From Paramecium pentaurelia (taxonomy: Eukaryota; Ciliophora; Oligohymenophorea; Peniculida; Parameciidae): a stretch of 64,000 bases of DNA. Under the pieces are notes generated by a model. The model saw only the letters and a program-made list of their open reading frames with translations, made no database searches and had not been told where the DNA came from. The stretch is from the NCBI GenBank assembly GCA_905183005.1, contig CAJJDO010000108.1, positions 303,924 through 367,923 on the forward strand. The letters run 5' to 3'. Every line of letters starts with the position of its first letter. The stretch's first letter is position 1. Shown here piece by piece: positions 48,492-59,831 of the stretch. A program made the translations under genes and the position numbers.

Positions 48492-49215
48492 ATGTTTAAA
48501 ATTATTCAAAGAGCTTGTTTCAGATATTCAGTTGCCAACACCAAGGCTGAGGCTGAAATCAAATCAGTTCCAGGTATCAATATTAAAGAGTGAATTTAGG
48601 ACATAAGCCACCCTCTTTTGAAGATACTGTTTAAGGAAAATATGCAGGAGTGTTATTCTCAACAGCATCATAAAGAGAAGCACTTCATCTAGTGTTGTAG
48701 GACATGAAATACTTCAAAGAATTGGCTGAAAAGAGTCCAGTATTTGCAGGCTTTTTGGTAAATTCTGCTTACAAGAGAAACCAATAAAGAAATGTGATTC
48801 AAGCTCTGACAAAAGTAAATAAAGTTAATTATGTTTTAGGAAGGATTCCATGAAGTCACTTAGAATTTGTTAAACACTATGATTGATAATCAAAGAATTT
48901 CTTTTCTATCTAAGACAGCTGATAAATACATTGAATATTATAGAATCTTTAATAAGGAAGAAAATATCACAATTATTTCTTCTGAAAATTTGTCTGAAGA
49001 ATAAAAGTAAATATATATAGTTATTTTAATATAGATCACAAGTAATTTAAGCCTTAAAAGAATCAAGTCCTAATATGCAATTTTCTGTTTAATACAAAGT
49101 GGATCCCTCTATTTTAGGAGGATTATAAATGTATTCAGGAAATAAATTCTTGGATTGCTCTTTATTATCAAGAGTAAATAAATTGAGATCAGAATTATAA
49201 AAGTTAAGCATCTGA
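48492..49215 (+). CDS. Mitochondrial ATP synthase subunit O / delta (OSCP)
   Basis: A 214-residue peripheral-stalk subunit linking F1 to the stator. Introns are 48574-48599, 48815-48839 and 49007-49034, giving an exact frame. The N-terminus MFKIIQRACFRYSVA looks like a mitochondrial targeting peptide. Family landmarks are VQGKYAGVLFSTAS, NSAYKRNQQRNVIQAL and, near the end, YKVDPSILGGLQMYSGNKFLD, matching the conserved OSCP C-terminal signature. It is divergent from the helical-repeat gene and followed 55 bp later by the calcineurin A gene on the same strand. Confidence 0.93.
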
Positions 49216-49269
49216 TGAAGAATAAGTATTAATAATAATAAATATTATATATATATATTATAAATATTA

Positions 49270-51045
49270 ATGGACATTCTCAAAGACCCTACAAATGATA
49301 GATAAGTAAAGACTCTAAAGCCTCCTCCTCATAGACCACTCTCAAAAAATCTGATGTTTCCAGATAAATTGAAAAGTACGTCACAACATTAAATTATTTA
49401 GACAAACCTGATTGGAAATTATTGAAAGATCATCTATAAAAAGAAGGAAGAGTAGCAAAAGAAGAATTATTTAAATTGGTTGCTGATTGCAATAAATTAT
49501 TGAGTAAACTGACATTTTGATTGTTAGAAAATGAGGGAAATGTTCTATATTTGCAAGATCCACTTACTGTTGTTGGTGATATTCATGGGTATATATATAA
49601 ATTTAAATAGATAATTTTATGACTTACTTAAATTATTGGAACCCAAAGTTGGTGGCAACCCTGAGACAACAAAGTAAAATAATTTAACATTATTAGATAT
49701 CTCTTTTTGGGAGATTTTGTAGACAGAGGATCTTATTCAATCGAAGTTGTCATTTTACTTTATGCGATAAAAATTAATTATCCCAATACTGTTTATTTTT
49801 TGAGAGGCAATCACGAATGTAGATAACTGACAGCATTTTTTAATTTTAAAGATGAATGTACCTACCAATATTATTATAGGTCTATATAAATATGATTAAG
49901 AAACCTATGAAATGTTAATGGATTCTTTTGATCTATTTCCATTAGCATGTATAATAAATTCAAAATTTATTGCAATTCATGGCGGAATCTCACCTGATTT
50001 AAAATCAGTAATATTTTGGGTTATTTTTTAGATTGAAGACATAAAAAAATTAGATCGATATCATGAACCACCTCGTAGCGGTCTCTTTTGTGATTTACTA
50101 TGGAGTGATCCAGTAGATCATGATTAAGGAAACATGGATGGATAATGGAAAAGCAATGAAGTTCGTGGATGTAGTTGGTTCTTTGGGATTGAAGCAAGTA
50201 TGAAGTTCTTATAAAGAAATAGTCTTATAAGTATCATAAGAGCTCATGAAGTAATAGATTTATATATTTAAATAGGCATAACTTGATGGATATAAAATGC
50301 ATAGATGGAATGGCGGATAAGATTTTCCAGTTGTAATTACTATTTTCAGTGCACCAAACTATTGTGATGTTTATAACAATAGAGGAGCAGTGATAAAATT
50401 CGAAGTAAGAATTATTTATTAAAATTATAGAACAATACTCTAAATATTTAATAATTTTAATATACTCCACACCCATATTTACTTCCAAATTTTATGGATA
50501 TATTTACTTGGTCAATACCTTTTGTGGCTGAGAAAATCACTGAAATGCTTTACAATTTAATTTAAGCAGGTGATCAAGGAGATGATGAAGATGATGTTAA
50601 TTAAGAAGATATTGCACAATTTAAATAATTAACTAATTAAAATAAGCAATTTAATAAATAATAATCAGGTGGTTCGAGTGGAAAAGGTAATTTATTATTA
50701 TTATTATTATTAATAAAATAGGTACAGAGAAATTGAAAAGTAAACTAAAATTCGTAGCAACCATGATGAAGCTCCAAAAAACACTCAGAGAAGAAAGTGA
50801 GAGTGTTATGAAATTGAAAGGAGCTTGTCCAGATAAAAGATTACCTAAAGGTATACTATCAGCTGGTAAAACTGCTATTTCTGATGGTATTTTGATTAAT
50901 AATAATTTTAGCACTTGCTGATTTCAATGTTGCTAAAACTGCTGATATAGTTAATGAGAAAATGCCAGCTCAAGCATAAATTCCTTAATAATCTATATCA
51001 ATAAAAAAACCCAGTAATAATACACCTTAGCCCAAGAAAAAATGA
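49270..51045 (+). CDS. Calcineurin A catalytic subunit (Ca2+/calmodulin-dependent protein phosphatase 2B)
   Basis: About 500 residues after removing about eight short introns. N-terminal VKTLKPPPHRPLSKN is calcineurin-like. Metal-binding and catalytic motifs are all present: GDIHG, GDFVDRG, RGNHEC, HGGISPDL, LLWSDP, RAHE and SAPNYCDVYNN. The calcineurin-B-binding helix region follows (HPYLLPNFMDIFTWSIPFVAEK). A tail segment LKFVATMMKLQKTLREESESV is like the region before the autoinhibitory element. This is a conserved Ca2+ signalling enzyme linked in Paramecium to exocytosis and motility (family knowledge). The phosphatase is predicted active. Confidence 0.95.
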
Positions 51046-51282
51046 GAATCCAATTCTATTAAATATATATATATTCAAATATAGATGTGTAATAATCATT
51101 TCTTGTTTATATTTTTATTTGTTCTTTGATTTATTTATTATTCTATAAGAACAATAAATGCAGTATAATCTTCATTTGTTACCTTACTTATCTTTTCATA
51201 AGCTTAAAACAAAAACTATTCTTAAATTCATATTTTATACCATCTTTATATTATTTTTCCTAAATATTAGAATGAAAAATAG
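51046..51282 (+). other. Possible upstream coding segment of the JmjC gene
   Basis: Between about 51155 and 51282 a frame continuous with the JmjC gene is open and reads like a helical segment (VQSSFVTLLIFSQAQNK), but I find no in-frame ATG. Either an upstream exon exists, or this is chance. I started the gene at ATG 51283. Confidence 0.35.
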
Positions 51283-53138
51283 ATGATACAAAATAGACGA
51301 GCTTTAATAATTATTTCAAAATTAGAGATGTATATTGAGTATGTCAAGAAGAATTTCTAACCTACAGCTTCAGAATTAGAGTTATTGAATTCCTAAGAAA
51401 TAATAGAATTATACGAATATATTTAGCAATAAGGCGGATTTATTAAAGTATCATAAAACACTATTTGTAGTATTACTCACAGTAGTACAATAAATTTCAA
51501 TCCTATGATAACAATGAAATTCTTCAATTGTTTCAAAAATACTTATTAAATTATGAATTAAGAACTACAGATATAGATGGATAATATCTACATAGATGTG
51601 CTTATATTGAATTTTATAAAGCAATCAATTGTTTTACAGAATCCCCATAGAAATGGCTCAAAGATTAAGTAACTTTATGGTCTTTGCCTAAGGATGTATT
51701 TACAAAATTGAATAAAAATCTGTTTACATTCTAAGATTTATCAAAAAATCATAGAAATTTTGAAATTGATATTAGAGCTCAGAATCCATTTATAGACACA
51801 ACATTAGCAAAAGAGGAAAATTATTATTAGGCTTATACAATGACAGTAAAATAATACAAAGATTATGCTGAGGATCCAAAATCATTTTTTTACAATAATC
51901 CCCAATATAAAAAAGATCAAGTGTATTAGGCAGTAAATGTAGATATGGAGGAATGGAAAGAGGAAATCCATAGATTATTTGATTTTTTACCGAAATACTT
52001 TTCAAGAAATAACGGATTGAATTATTTAAGATAAAATTGTAAAGGTGCAAATGTACCAGAAATATATATGAGAGTATAAAATTGTTGGATAGGAGGATAA
52101 TAGGATTTTTAAGGTTTAAGTTAGATTAATATAAATCATGGGCCAGGAGATTGTATTTGGACAATTATTGATGCTAATCATATAGATAAGTTATTTCATC
52201 TTATGCCTGATTTATTTAAGAAGGAGGGAAGATGGTATGTAAATATTGCATATTTCTTATAAAACTAAATACCTGTTAAATAAATAATTTAAAAATAAGG
52301 TGATATACTTATAATTGGGGCTGGATGTTTTTTTTAGGCTAAAAATATTGGAAATTCAATACATACATCATTTAATTTCTTAATGATGGATGATTTTTCT
52401 TTGTAACAAATTTATAAGAGATAGATTAGGAATGATTTCTTTCAATTTTGGAGTGTTATAGCAATTAGAAATTTATTTTTAGATATCTATATCCATGAAA
52501 AATTAACTATTTTAAAAGATTATTTAAAACAATTTATTGATGAAGAACTTCGGCGTTAATTATCTAAAAAACATTTAACTCGCTTTAAATTATATATATC
52601 TTCAAAAGATGTATTGATTTGCACTAAATGTTATAAAGAAATCTTTATATTTTTTTAATTCATCAAAGATTGGGTATATTATTGTCCAGATTGCTATATT
52701 GATTGTGAAGATGTAATATATATGAAATACAACATTATACAATTGAAGTGTCTTATCTAAGCTGATACTATTTAATGTTCGAAATTGTTATGCAGCAATT
52801 ATATTGGAGAATCTAAATGCACAATAAAGTAGACACTCTCTTAAAAAGTGTAATTATAGGATTAAGATAATTCATCAATTGTTGAAAGTAGACAATTTTT
52901 GGATGAATTCCTTGTTGGATTAAACATAGAATCATCTAATTCTCAAAATTAAAATGGGACATCTCACCAAATTGATTTATTAAGTAAAGACAAAAAATAA
53001 ATTAAAAAGATTAAGGAGAAAATAACGATGATCAAAAAATAACATGTAAAACAGTTAAAGTATAAAAAGAAAGAAAAATATTCAGACCTTTAGGTAATTA
53101 AGTACATATAAAAAACCAAAAGAAACATCTTAAATTGA
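51283..53138 (+). CDS. KDM6/UTX-like JmjC-domain protein with iron ligands lost
   Basis: 610 residues from ATG 51283 with one 23-nt intron (51448-51470), giving an exact frame. The central part follows KDM6-type JmjC domains: GANVPEIYMRVQNCW, INHGPGDCIWTIID, VKQIIQKQGDILIIGAG. A C-terminal zinc-binding-like segment follows (CTKC, CPDC, more Cys). In active enzymes the iron is held by His-x-Glu in GHQEN and a later His in GTVHW. Here those sites read GGQQDF and GCFFQ, so all three ligands seem absent. It should therefore not demethylate histone H3K27, but might still bind chromatin. This is inference from motif comparison. Confidence 0.78.
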
Positions 53139-53329
53139 TGAATAAATTTATACATATATTATCTATAGTAATGAATCATTTCATGGAAAGTATTGAATAT
53201 TTTAGCAATGTAATTAATTATTCAAATTATTATAATAAATTTTTATTATTACTTTGTCATTTAATTGATATTTAAATCAAGGGAAATCAAACAAAATTGT
53301 CTTTACTATCTAATCAAATTATAATTAAT

Positions 53330-54124
53330 TCAAATAAACTATATTAGATATATTTTTTAAATTATCTATTAAACACAAATTATGTAATCAATTTATTCCC
53401 CATATTTTTTCAAATACCTTATAATATGTGCTTTTTAAAGATTTTGGCTAATATCAATAAGCTTTCTTACATCATGTTAATAATAATAATGTATGATACC
53501 AATAACAAATGAGAAAACAATAACATCACCATGAGGAATATCTATCATTTTCCCCCTACTTTTTAATAAGTTTATGACTGTTTCACAAAATCTAGGAACA
53601 ATACTTAAACAAATTTCCATTGCTCTACATTTATTTTTCATAAATACCTAGTATTGGATTCAAGAAGAAGGGCAAATGAACTCATAAATCCACCAGATAA
53701 TGGAACAAATGGGTCGACCTTTTTAAGGAGATTTTTTTGTTTGCACCAATTATATCTTAGCATTTGAACCATAAAAGATAGGAAACAAATGCTTTTAAAA
53801 TATGAAACAAGAGCTCTGCTTATAGTAGAGATAGGACTATTGATTTAATAGTATTGATAATACTTCTTCATAAGTTGTTTTCTTTTATACAATAGAAATG
53901 GGATTAGATGAACTGGCAAATAAACTTTAGAATTGGATTTCATAATTCTTGGAAGACTTTAAAAAGTGATTTTGAGTAATACTTACTTTGATAAAATGTT
54001 CATTTCACAAGATTGCCCAGGATGCACGATTTCACAACTAAAGGGAGTTCCTAGTAGTTGGATGGATGATTCTACCTGATTAAATGATCAATTGATCTGC
54101 TGCACTGATCACATAACTAGACAT
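53330..54124 (-). CDS. TMEM135-like membrane protein
   Basis: The start is ATG 54124 (MSSYVISAADQL), with introns at ~54050-54075 and ~53636-53658. Features like the TMEM135 N-terminal region are CEIVHPGQSCEMN, KVYLPVHLIPFLLYKRKQL, a Cys-rich middle, LSGGFMSSFALLLESNTR, RAMEICLSIVPRF and PHGDVIVFSFVIGIIHYYYQ. TMEM135 is a peroxisomal/mitochondrial membrane protein in animals. The stop is taken at TGA 53330; the last ~20 codons are uncertain. Confidence 0.7.
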
Positions 54125-54178
54125 GATTGTTTTATTTATTTTAAAATTTTAGTTGAAATCAATGAATATTATAATCCT

Positions 54179-55566
54179 TCATTAATTGAGCTTTTTAGTA
54201 CTATAGGCAGCCAATCCAATCAACAATCCTTGAAAAATGAATGTACCATCAAATCTTAATATTGGAACTATCAGTAATATAGATAAAGATGAAATGATGA
54301 AACCTAATAATCCACTAAAATTAACAATTGGCAATATATCAGCACCAGTTTTTTTACCAAAAATCTATAGTAATCCTGGACCTAAAATTACAATAATTCC
54401 TTTAGTGACAATAGATAACAATAGATAATCTATCAATAAATTTATAAGTTTACCAATAATGAATAAATCTTTAGAAATATTTAAGGAAATAGGAATCATT
54501 ATAGCTATTATACACATTAATATTAATAATTTATGTAATAAGACTGTGAATGTAACCTAATCAGCCATCTTACCAAAAACGAAATTAGCTATTGATCCAA
54601 GAATAATTCCAAGTGTGTCAACCCATGTAATCAATTAGTCATTATTAATCTCTTAAACTAATAATATCTATTTACCTTTTAAAGAACATAAGTTTTATAG
54701 TTCAATCCCAATGTTACTTCAAAAAAAAATACAGTGAAGTAAGATCCCAGAATTATTTTGAATTGAGTAGTTTTAACAACTTATAAAAGAGGGTCATTTG
54801 GAGTAACTTTAATATTTTGAATCTCACTGGTCAATACTTATAATTCCTACTCTTCTGCCACTTCCAATTTTCTTTGGTTTATTAATAGACTACCACAAAC
54901 ACTTAATGTACCAGCTATAAATCCAGCATATTTAATAGCTTTGTATGTGTTAATTGCAACATCTTCTGAGAAATATAAATATTACTATGAACCTACTTTC
55001 ATCTATGTAATAATTTATAGATTACTGATAAAGTAGCTTCTTCATTATTTGGATTCACTATATATGTGACCAGAAGTAAAAAAAAAAATGTAGCAAATCC
55101 AAAGACTCCAAATAAAATACCTGTTACCATACCTTCTTGCTCTGAAAAATGACTCCATAAACATTTCAACAAAGGAAATGCTAATAATGCATATCCTAAA
55201 CCAATAAATCCCAAATAAAAAATTATGAATTCTAAATATTAAGTTGCATGTAATGCTAGTAGGAATGATAAGAATTATAGTGATGTTGTGATTCTTATTA
55301 ATTTCTCATAGCCTATTCTATCTGCTATCTTTAATGAATATACTGATGCAGCTGCCAAAGGTATACCCATTAATGCTATAGGTAAGGTGTTATAAGCAAC
55401 TGATAAGTTAGGATCATTCATTTTGAAATACGAATAATAATAAACATTTGATTTTCCCCAAGTCATCAATAATGCTTATCCAGCTTTTACCAATATTGCA
55501 CCTACAAGGCATTTCTAATATATTTTATTTTATTTGTACAAGGCTATCAGGTGAATATTTATTCAT
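54179..55566 (-). CDS. Major facilitator superfamily transporter (OFA/monocarboxylate-like)
   Basis: The start is ATG 55566 (MNKYSPDSLVQIKQ), the stop TGA 54179 (IFQGLLIGLAAYSTKKLNQ). About twelve hydrophobic segments are spread over the frame. Diagnostic pieces are WGKSNVYYYSYFKM, VAYNTLPIALMGIPLAA, and EQEGMVTGILFGVFGFATFFF with TYIVNPNN, a pattern seen in oxalate-formate antiporter/MCT-type carriers. Introns are small and only partly placed (one near 55480). Substrate is unknown. Confidence 0.75.
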
Positions 55567-55594
55567 TATATATATATTTAATTATTAAAAAGAG

Positions 55595-56016
55595 ATGTTT
55601 TAATAAAAAGAATTCGATTATTCATAAACTCCAGAAGTGTAATAATTATATTAAGAATTTGTTGATGCCTTTGAGGAGAAATTAATTGTTGAAGATTTTA
55701 TTCCAGTAGTTGAAGCAGCTTGTGGAGAATAATGTTCCTTGTTATTAAAAAATTATAAAGAAGAAAAAATTAGAAATTAGATTAGGATGAATTCTCATAA
55801 TAATTCAACTTTGAATTGTCTGAACCAGAGAACTTTGATTGCATCTATGAAGTCCTAGAATAAGGCAAAGGAAAAATAACTTTCGAAGGATTAAAAGCAG
55901 CAAACCAGAAATACAAATTTGGATTGACCGATTAAGATATGAAGATTATGATCTAATACACTAATGTTAAGGATTAACCCATTACTAAATCAGTATTTAG
56001 ACAAATGATATCATGA
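55595..56016 (+). CDS. Small EF-hand-like protein
   Basis: 133 residues with a 20-nt intron at 55741-55760 (starting GTT, less typical). The layout is four helix pairs spaced like calmodulin-type proteins (EFVDAFEEKLIVEDFIPVVEAAC, IYEVLEQGKGKITFEGLKAANQ), but the loop residues are poor Ca2+ ligands. It may be a degenerate centrin/calmodulin-like protein. It starts about 30 bp from the divergent MFS gene. Confidence 0.65.
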
Positions 56017-57737
56017 TTTAAATTCAATTTTATATTAAAATAATTAATTTTCAATTAACTAACCACCATTCGTTAGCCTTCTATTCAACAAATTCTTCAA
56101 AATTTACAAAACCTATACCAAATATAATTATTAACAGAATTTAAGATTAGTATTTGTTAATCTTATTTATTTATTAAAGTGCTTGTTTTATTACAATTTT
56201 ATTTTCTCTCTTATTCATTTCTTATATTTTAATTTTATTAAGAACCAATGATTTTTAGACTTATTCCTCTACATCCATCATTTTATGAACTTATTATTAT
56301 ATGCCCGAACTAAGGATTGTATTTAATTAGATTTATATTGAATTGAACCAACTGATATATTATCCCTTCAATCATAGTTATAACTAAAGAACTAATTAAA
56401 ATTAAATAGATTTAATTGACTAGTTTGGATTTCAATTTTCAGGATTAAACTTTGTAATATATAAGAAAATTGTTGTTTTCACTTCAAATCTTCCATTTTG
56501 AGTAAGAAAAAATATGTTTGGATTTTTTATTGGATAATCAAAGGTAAGCTCTATTTTCAATGGTAAATTTCTTGTGCATAATCTGAATCCTCTAGACACA
56601 TTATTATAAGATACCATTCATCGAGATAATTAATAATACAATGATCAAAATGAGGTTGGTGAATCATTTCTAAGTTATTCAAGCTCTTTTATAATTCTTA
56701 TTGTCACAATACACATGTGGTTTAATTAAATATATATTACTAATGAATATTTGTAGAATATTTCCTAAAAATTGCTATAAATTTCAAAAAATCAGTCTAA
56801 AATAAGGCAAGAATTTTATGAGACAAATCAGAATGTGAGTAGAACTATAGCTATAGTAATTAATAACTTAAAAAAAAAATGTAAATATATAATAATTTTT
56901 CTAATATCGATTAAAAATTATGCTTGCAAACACTTCATTATTAAAATAATACTAATCAGATAATTTTTAGCAGAACTTTTTGGACAATTAGTATTTTTAT
57001 AAAAAATCATGCTTTCATAAGTATGTCAATCCTAAAATATTTCAGAATCATAGATTCATGAATACAAGCTAAATTAAGTAAAATATTTCAATAAAGTCAC
57101 ACTAGGTCGTTATAAATCTCTTATGAAGAGCATAGAGATAATGTAATTATAATTAAAATTATATCAAAAAAATCTTTATTCAACCAGCTTATAGTAAAAG
57201 AAATGAATTTATTATGGATATTGTAATTGAATTACATCTAAAATAAATATTAGCTCTATTAACAAAAAATGAGTTTTAGTTTATCCTTAAAACTTATGAT
57301 ATCACCATTAAATAATTAAAAGTTACATCAAAATAGTTAATCTCTTTGGAATTTCATCTTTGAATCTGTTAGAAGATCCTAATTAAATAAATTTATGAGG
57401 CCTTATTTTTGATTATCGTAAATCTTTTTGGATCTCCTAAAGATTGAATGACAATTATTTTATGGTTAAGTGATGATACTCCTCTTGATCAAATCAAATA
57501 CAAAGCATCCTAATCTTAAATTAATTTGATTGTTTGAGTTAAATAGGCTATTTGAATTGATGAACTATTATTAAAATGGTGGAAAGGTAATTACTCATAA
57601 AATTAAATAAGAAAGATTGATTGATAAAATAATATAGATTATGATATTATGATTCAAAAGAGGTAAATAAAAAACTTAGTATATTTACATTTTTTAAATA
57701 TAAAAATTTTATAAATAAATTGATCTTTTTTGAGCAG
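56017..57737. other. Gene-poor, apparently decayed region
   Basis: About 1.7 kb with frequent TGA in all frames, containing a minus-strand kinase remnant (56430-56690). On the + strand an open stretch begins at ATG ~56922 (MLANTSLLKQYQSDNF) and runs ~80 codons. A second open stretch follows at ~57180-57350 (RNEFIMDIVIELHLKQI). I could not join these into a credible gene. Confidence 0.45.
56430..56690 (-). pseudogene. Remnant of a NEK-like protein kinase
   Basis: Two minus-strand pieces in different frames resemble successive parts of a kinase. The first is the hinge region: HPH-like QPHFDHCIINYLDEWYLIIM, then DYAQEIYH. The second is the catalytic-loop region: KNPNIFFLTQNGRFEV, where KPxNIFLTxNGxxKIGDFG is expected. 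The HRD motif is missing, the DFG is gone and frames change between the pieces, so it is a broken gene. No flanking kinase N-lobe or C-lobe is clearly recognised. Confidence 0.5.
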
Positions 57738-58361
57738 ATGTGGAATTATGCTGCTTCAAGTAAAATTATAGAACAAAAATAATAAGCTTACGTAATTTTA
57801 TTACTATCTTACAGTCATACGATAGACATGTTAAAGTTGTGAATAAAGCTAAGGCTACAGTTGATAATGGGAGTCCATACAAGCATCACTTTACATCAAG
57901 ATTAACAAATAAATATTAGTAATGAATTTTAGTTATTTTATATAACAACACTACACAGAAATAAATAGAAGTAATTCAGCATTACTCAGAAAGATGATGT
58001 ATATCAACTCTCACTCAAGTAACCTCAATAAATAAAAGCTTGTAAAATCCTATAAGGAAATATCTCATGTTTTCAAAAATAACAAATAGTTGCACACTGA
58101 AAGAGACCGAGTGCAAGATGAAAATGAAGTAATGATGTTATGCAAAATTATATTAGAAAATAGTTGCCAGACTCTAAGCAACTAAATCATATTATGAAAG
58201 AGAAAATTAGCTTATTAAAGCGTAAAAGTATATAGCATGTAGAAATAATATATCATAAAATGCAAGTAATTAATATTGTAATTTCAGGACGAACTGCTTA
58301 CTAAGACTTTTGTGATGAATCATATGGGTTAACGAAGATATCTCTATCCAAGCAATACTGA
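57738..58361 (+). CDS. CFAP97/KIAA1430-like small ciliary protein
   Basis: The start is ATG 57738 (MWNYAASSKIIEQKQQAY), with a 23-nt intron just after. Then comes SYDRHVKVVNKAKATVDNGSPYKHHF, the HLKxIxxAKPxIDxxxP-type signature of CFAP97/hemingway proteins. A basic helical part follows with ERDRVQDENEVMMLCKIILEN, also typical. Later introns are ambiguous, so the 3' end (TGA 58359 assumed) may be wrong. Family members act in cilium and flagellum formation. Confidence 0.55.
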
Positions 58362-58469
58362 TATGTATTTTAATTTAATTGGTGTGTCCCTTTTATTATT
58401 TGTAATATAAATCTCAAAAAAAAATTAAATATTAATCAAGGTATTTAAATCTTTTAATATATTTATTCA

Positions 58470-59152
58470 ATGGCTTCCTAAAATAAACCACCTTAAACTC
58501 GTCAATTGACTAAACCTAAATGTATTTATCTTATTTTAAGCTACTAGTTGACAAACTCAGTGAAGTCAAACCAGGAATTCACGGATATAATACCTACGTC
58601 AAAGTAAGACTCAAATATCTAAAAATTTTTAGATTGAAGATATCAAGAAAGAACAAATCAAAAGATATGACGGATCTACTTTGGTTGTGGCTGAAGGTTT
58701 GGCCGGAGATGACACAGGAGTCATTAGATTCAGAGTTGTTGGAGAATATGCCAACTAACTTGAAAAGGGTAAATGTTATGCATGGAGAAACGGATTGTCT
58801 GAAGTCGTTTAAGAAAGACACAGACTCTCACTTGATTAATTTGGACGCATAACTCCTGAAAAAGTAAATTAAGCAATTTATATTTCAGGATGATTTAGTT
58901 GTTGTCAACTAAAATGGCAAGAAATACTCAGATATTGAATATGTGAGAAAGGATGCCAGACCAAACACAAACAGAAGAGACAACAGAGATAACAGAGACA
59001 ACAGAGATAACAGAGATAACAGAGACAATAGAGATAACAGAGACAATAGAGATAACAGAGATAACAGAGATAACAGAGAAAATAGAGGACAAGGATAAAG
59101 AAGACCTTAAGGTAATAGAGGCAACAGAGGAGGAAATTAAAAGAGAGATTGA
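58470..59152 (+). CDS. OB-fold single-stranded nucleic-acid-binding protein with RDN-repeat tail
   Basis: 200 residues with introns at 58522-58547, 58604-58632 and 58864-58888; the frame is exact. Residues ~18-125 form an OB-fold like SOSS-B/archaeal SSB proteins (VKPGIHGYNTYVKI, LVVAEGLAGDDTGVIRF, YAWRNGLSEVVQERHRL). The C-terminus is a run of about ten RDN units and then RG-rich sequence (GQGQRRPQGNRGNRGGNQ). Such tails bind RNA/DNA and drive condensate formation (inference). Codon composition here is less AT-biased than the neighbours, which suggests high expression. Confidence 0.85.
58970..59092 (+). repeat. 9-bp coding minisatellite (RDN repeats)
   Basis: Tandem copies of a 9-bp unit encoding Arg-Asp-Asn, with GAC/GAT and AAC/AAT variation. 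On the opposite strand it reads as VIS repeats, which is only a shadow frame. Confidence 0.85.
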
Positions 59153-59266
59153 GTTAGTCAATGTATGGAACATAATAATATTTTAACATAATTATTCTCT
59201 CTGTTATTATCATCTCATATTTTATGATGAAATAAAATTGATAACTTAAGTATAACTAAATATTCT

Positions 59267-59660
59267 CAATTAGCAAAGGATCTCCTTCTAGAAAACTCTG
59301 ATCTTGGATGCTAATGCTGAATTTTCTAAGTTTCAAATTTCTTCATTAGATAATAACAATTCAATTTCTCATAGTTATTTTCTTTATCCCCAATTAAATA
59401 GGCATCCTATTAGTGATTACTAAAATTCTACACACCTTTATTTAATTATTTTTGAGGTGTGTATTTTCTTAACTATGCTTTTGTCTCATGATTTCTATTT
59501 TCAATTGCCTATTGCAAATAATCTAATTTATTCATCATAGAATTGATATTAAGTAAAATATCTTCGCACTATTAACTTGCTTTTAATTTTTTTTATTGAT
59601 TTCTACTAGATGATAAGCTGTTTCGTACAGATTTTCTGTATCCACTACTTTCCTAAACAT
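59267..59660 (-). CDS. Small hypothetical protein
   Basis: The start is ATG 59660 (MFRKVVDTENLYETAYHLVE). After a frame change near 59540-59580 that must be an intron, the frame reads LLNINSMMNKLDYLQQAIENRN to TGA 59267. The total is about 120 residues. It is helical and Gln/Asn-rich, with Lys/Arg at the end (HPRSEFSRRRSFAN). No family was recognised. Confidence 0.55.
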
Positions 59661-59831
59661 ATAGCATATTTATTTTTAACGAAAATTAATAATAACAAAA
59701 CTCATAAATATTTCATATTCAATGTTAATATCGATTTCTCAGCTTATAGTGAAATTACCAATACTGTTTATTACCTTGATTGTTGAATAGAAAATCTACA
59801 CTGTTTTAATTAAATAATTATTATTATAATA

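Noticed and set aside
58928..59173. Minus-strand VIS-repeat frame and + strand TEITE-repeat frame
   Set aside because: Both are shadows of the RDN-coding minisatellite; the RDN frame continues the OB-fold gene through exact introns.
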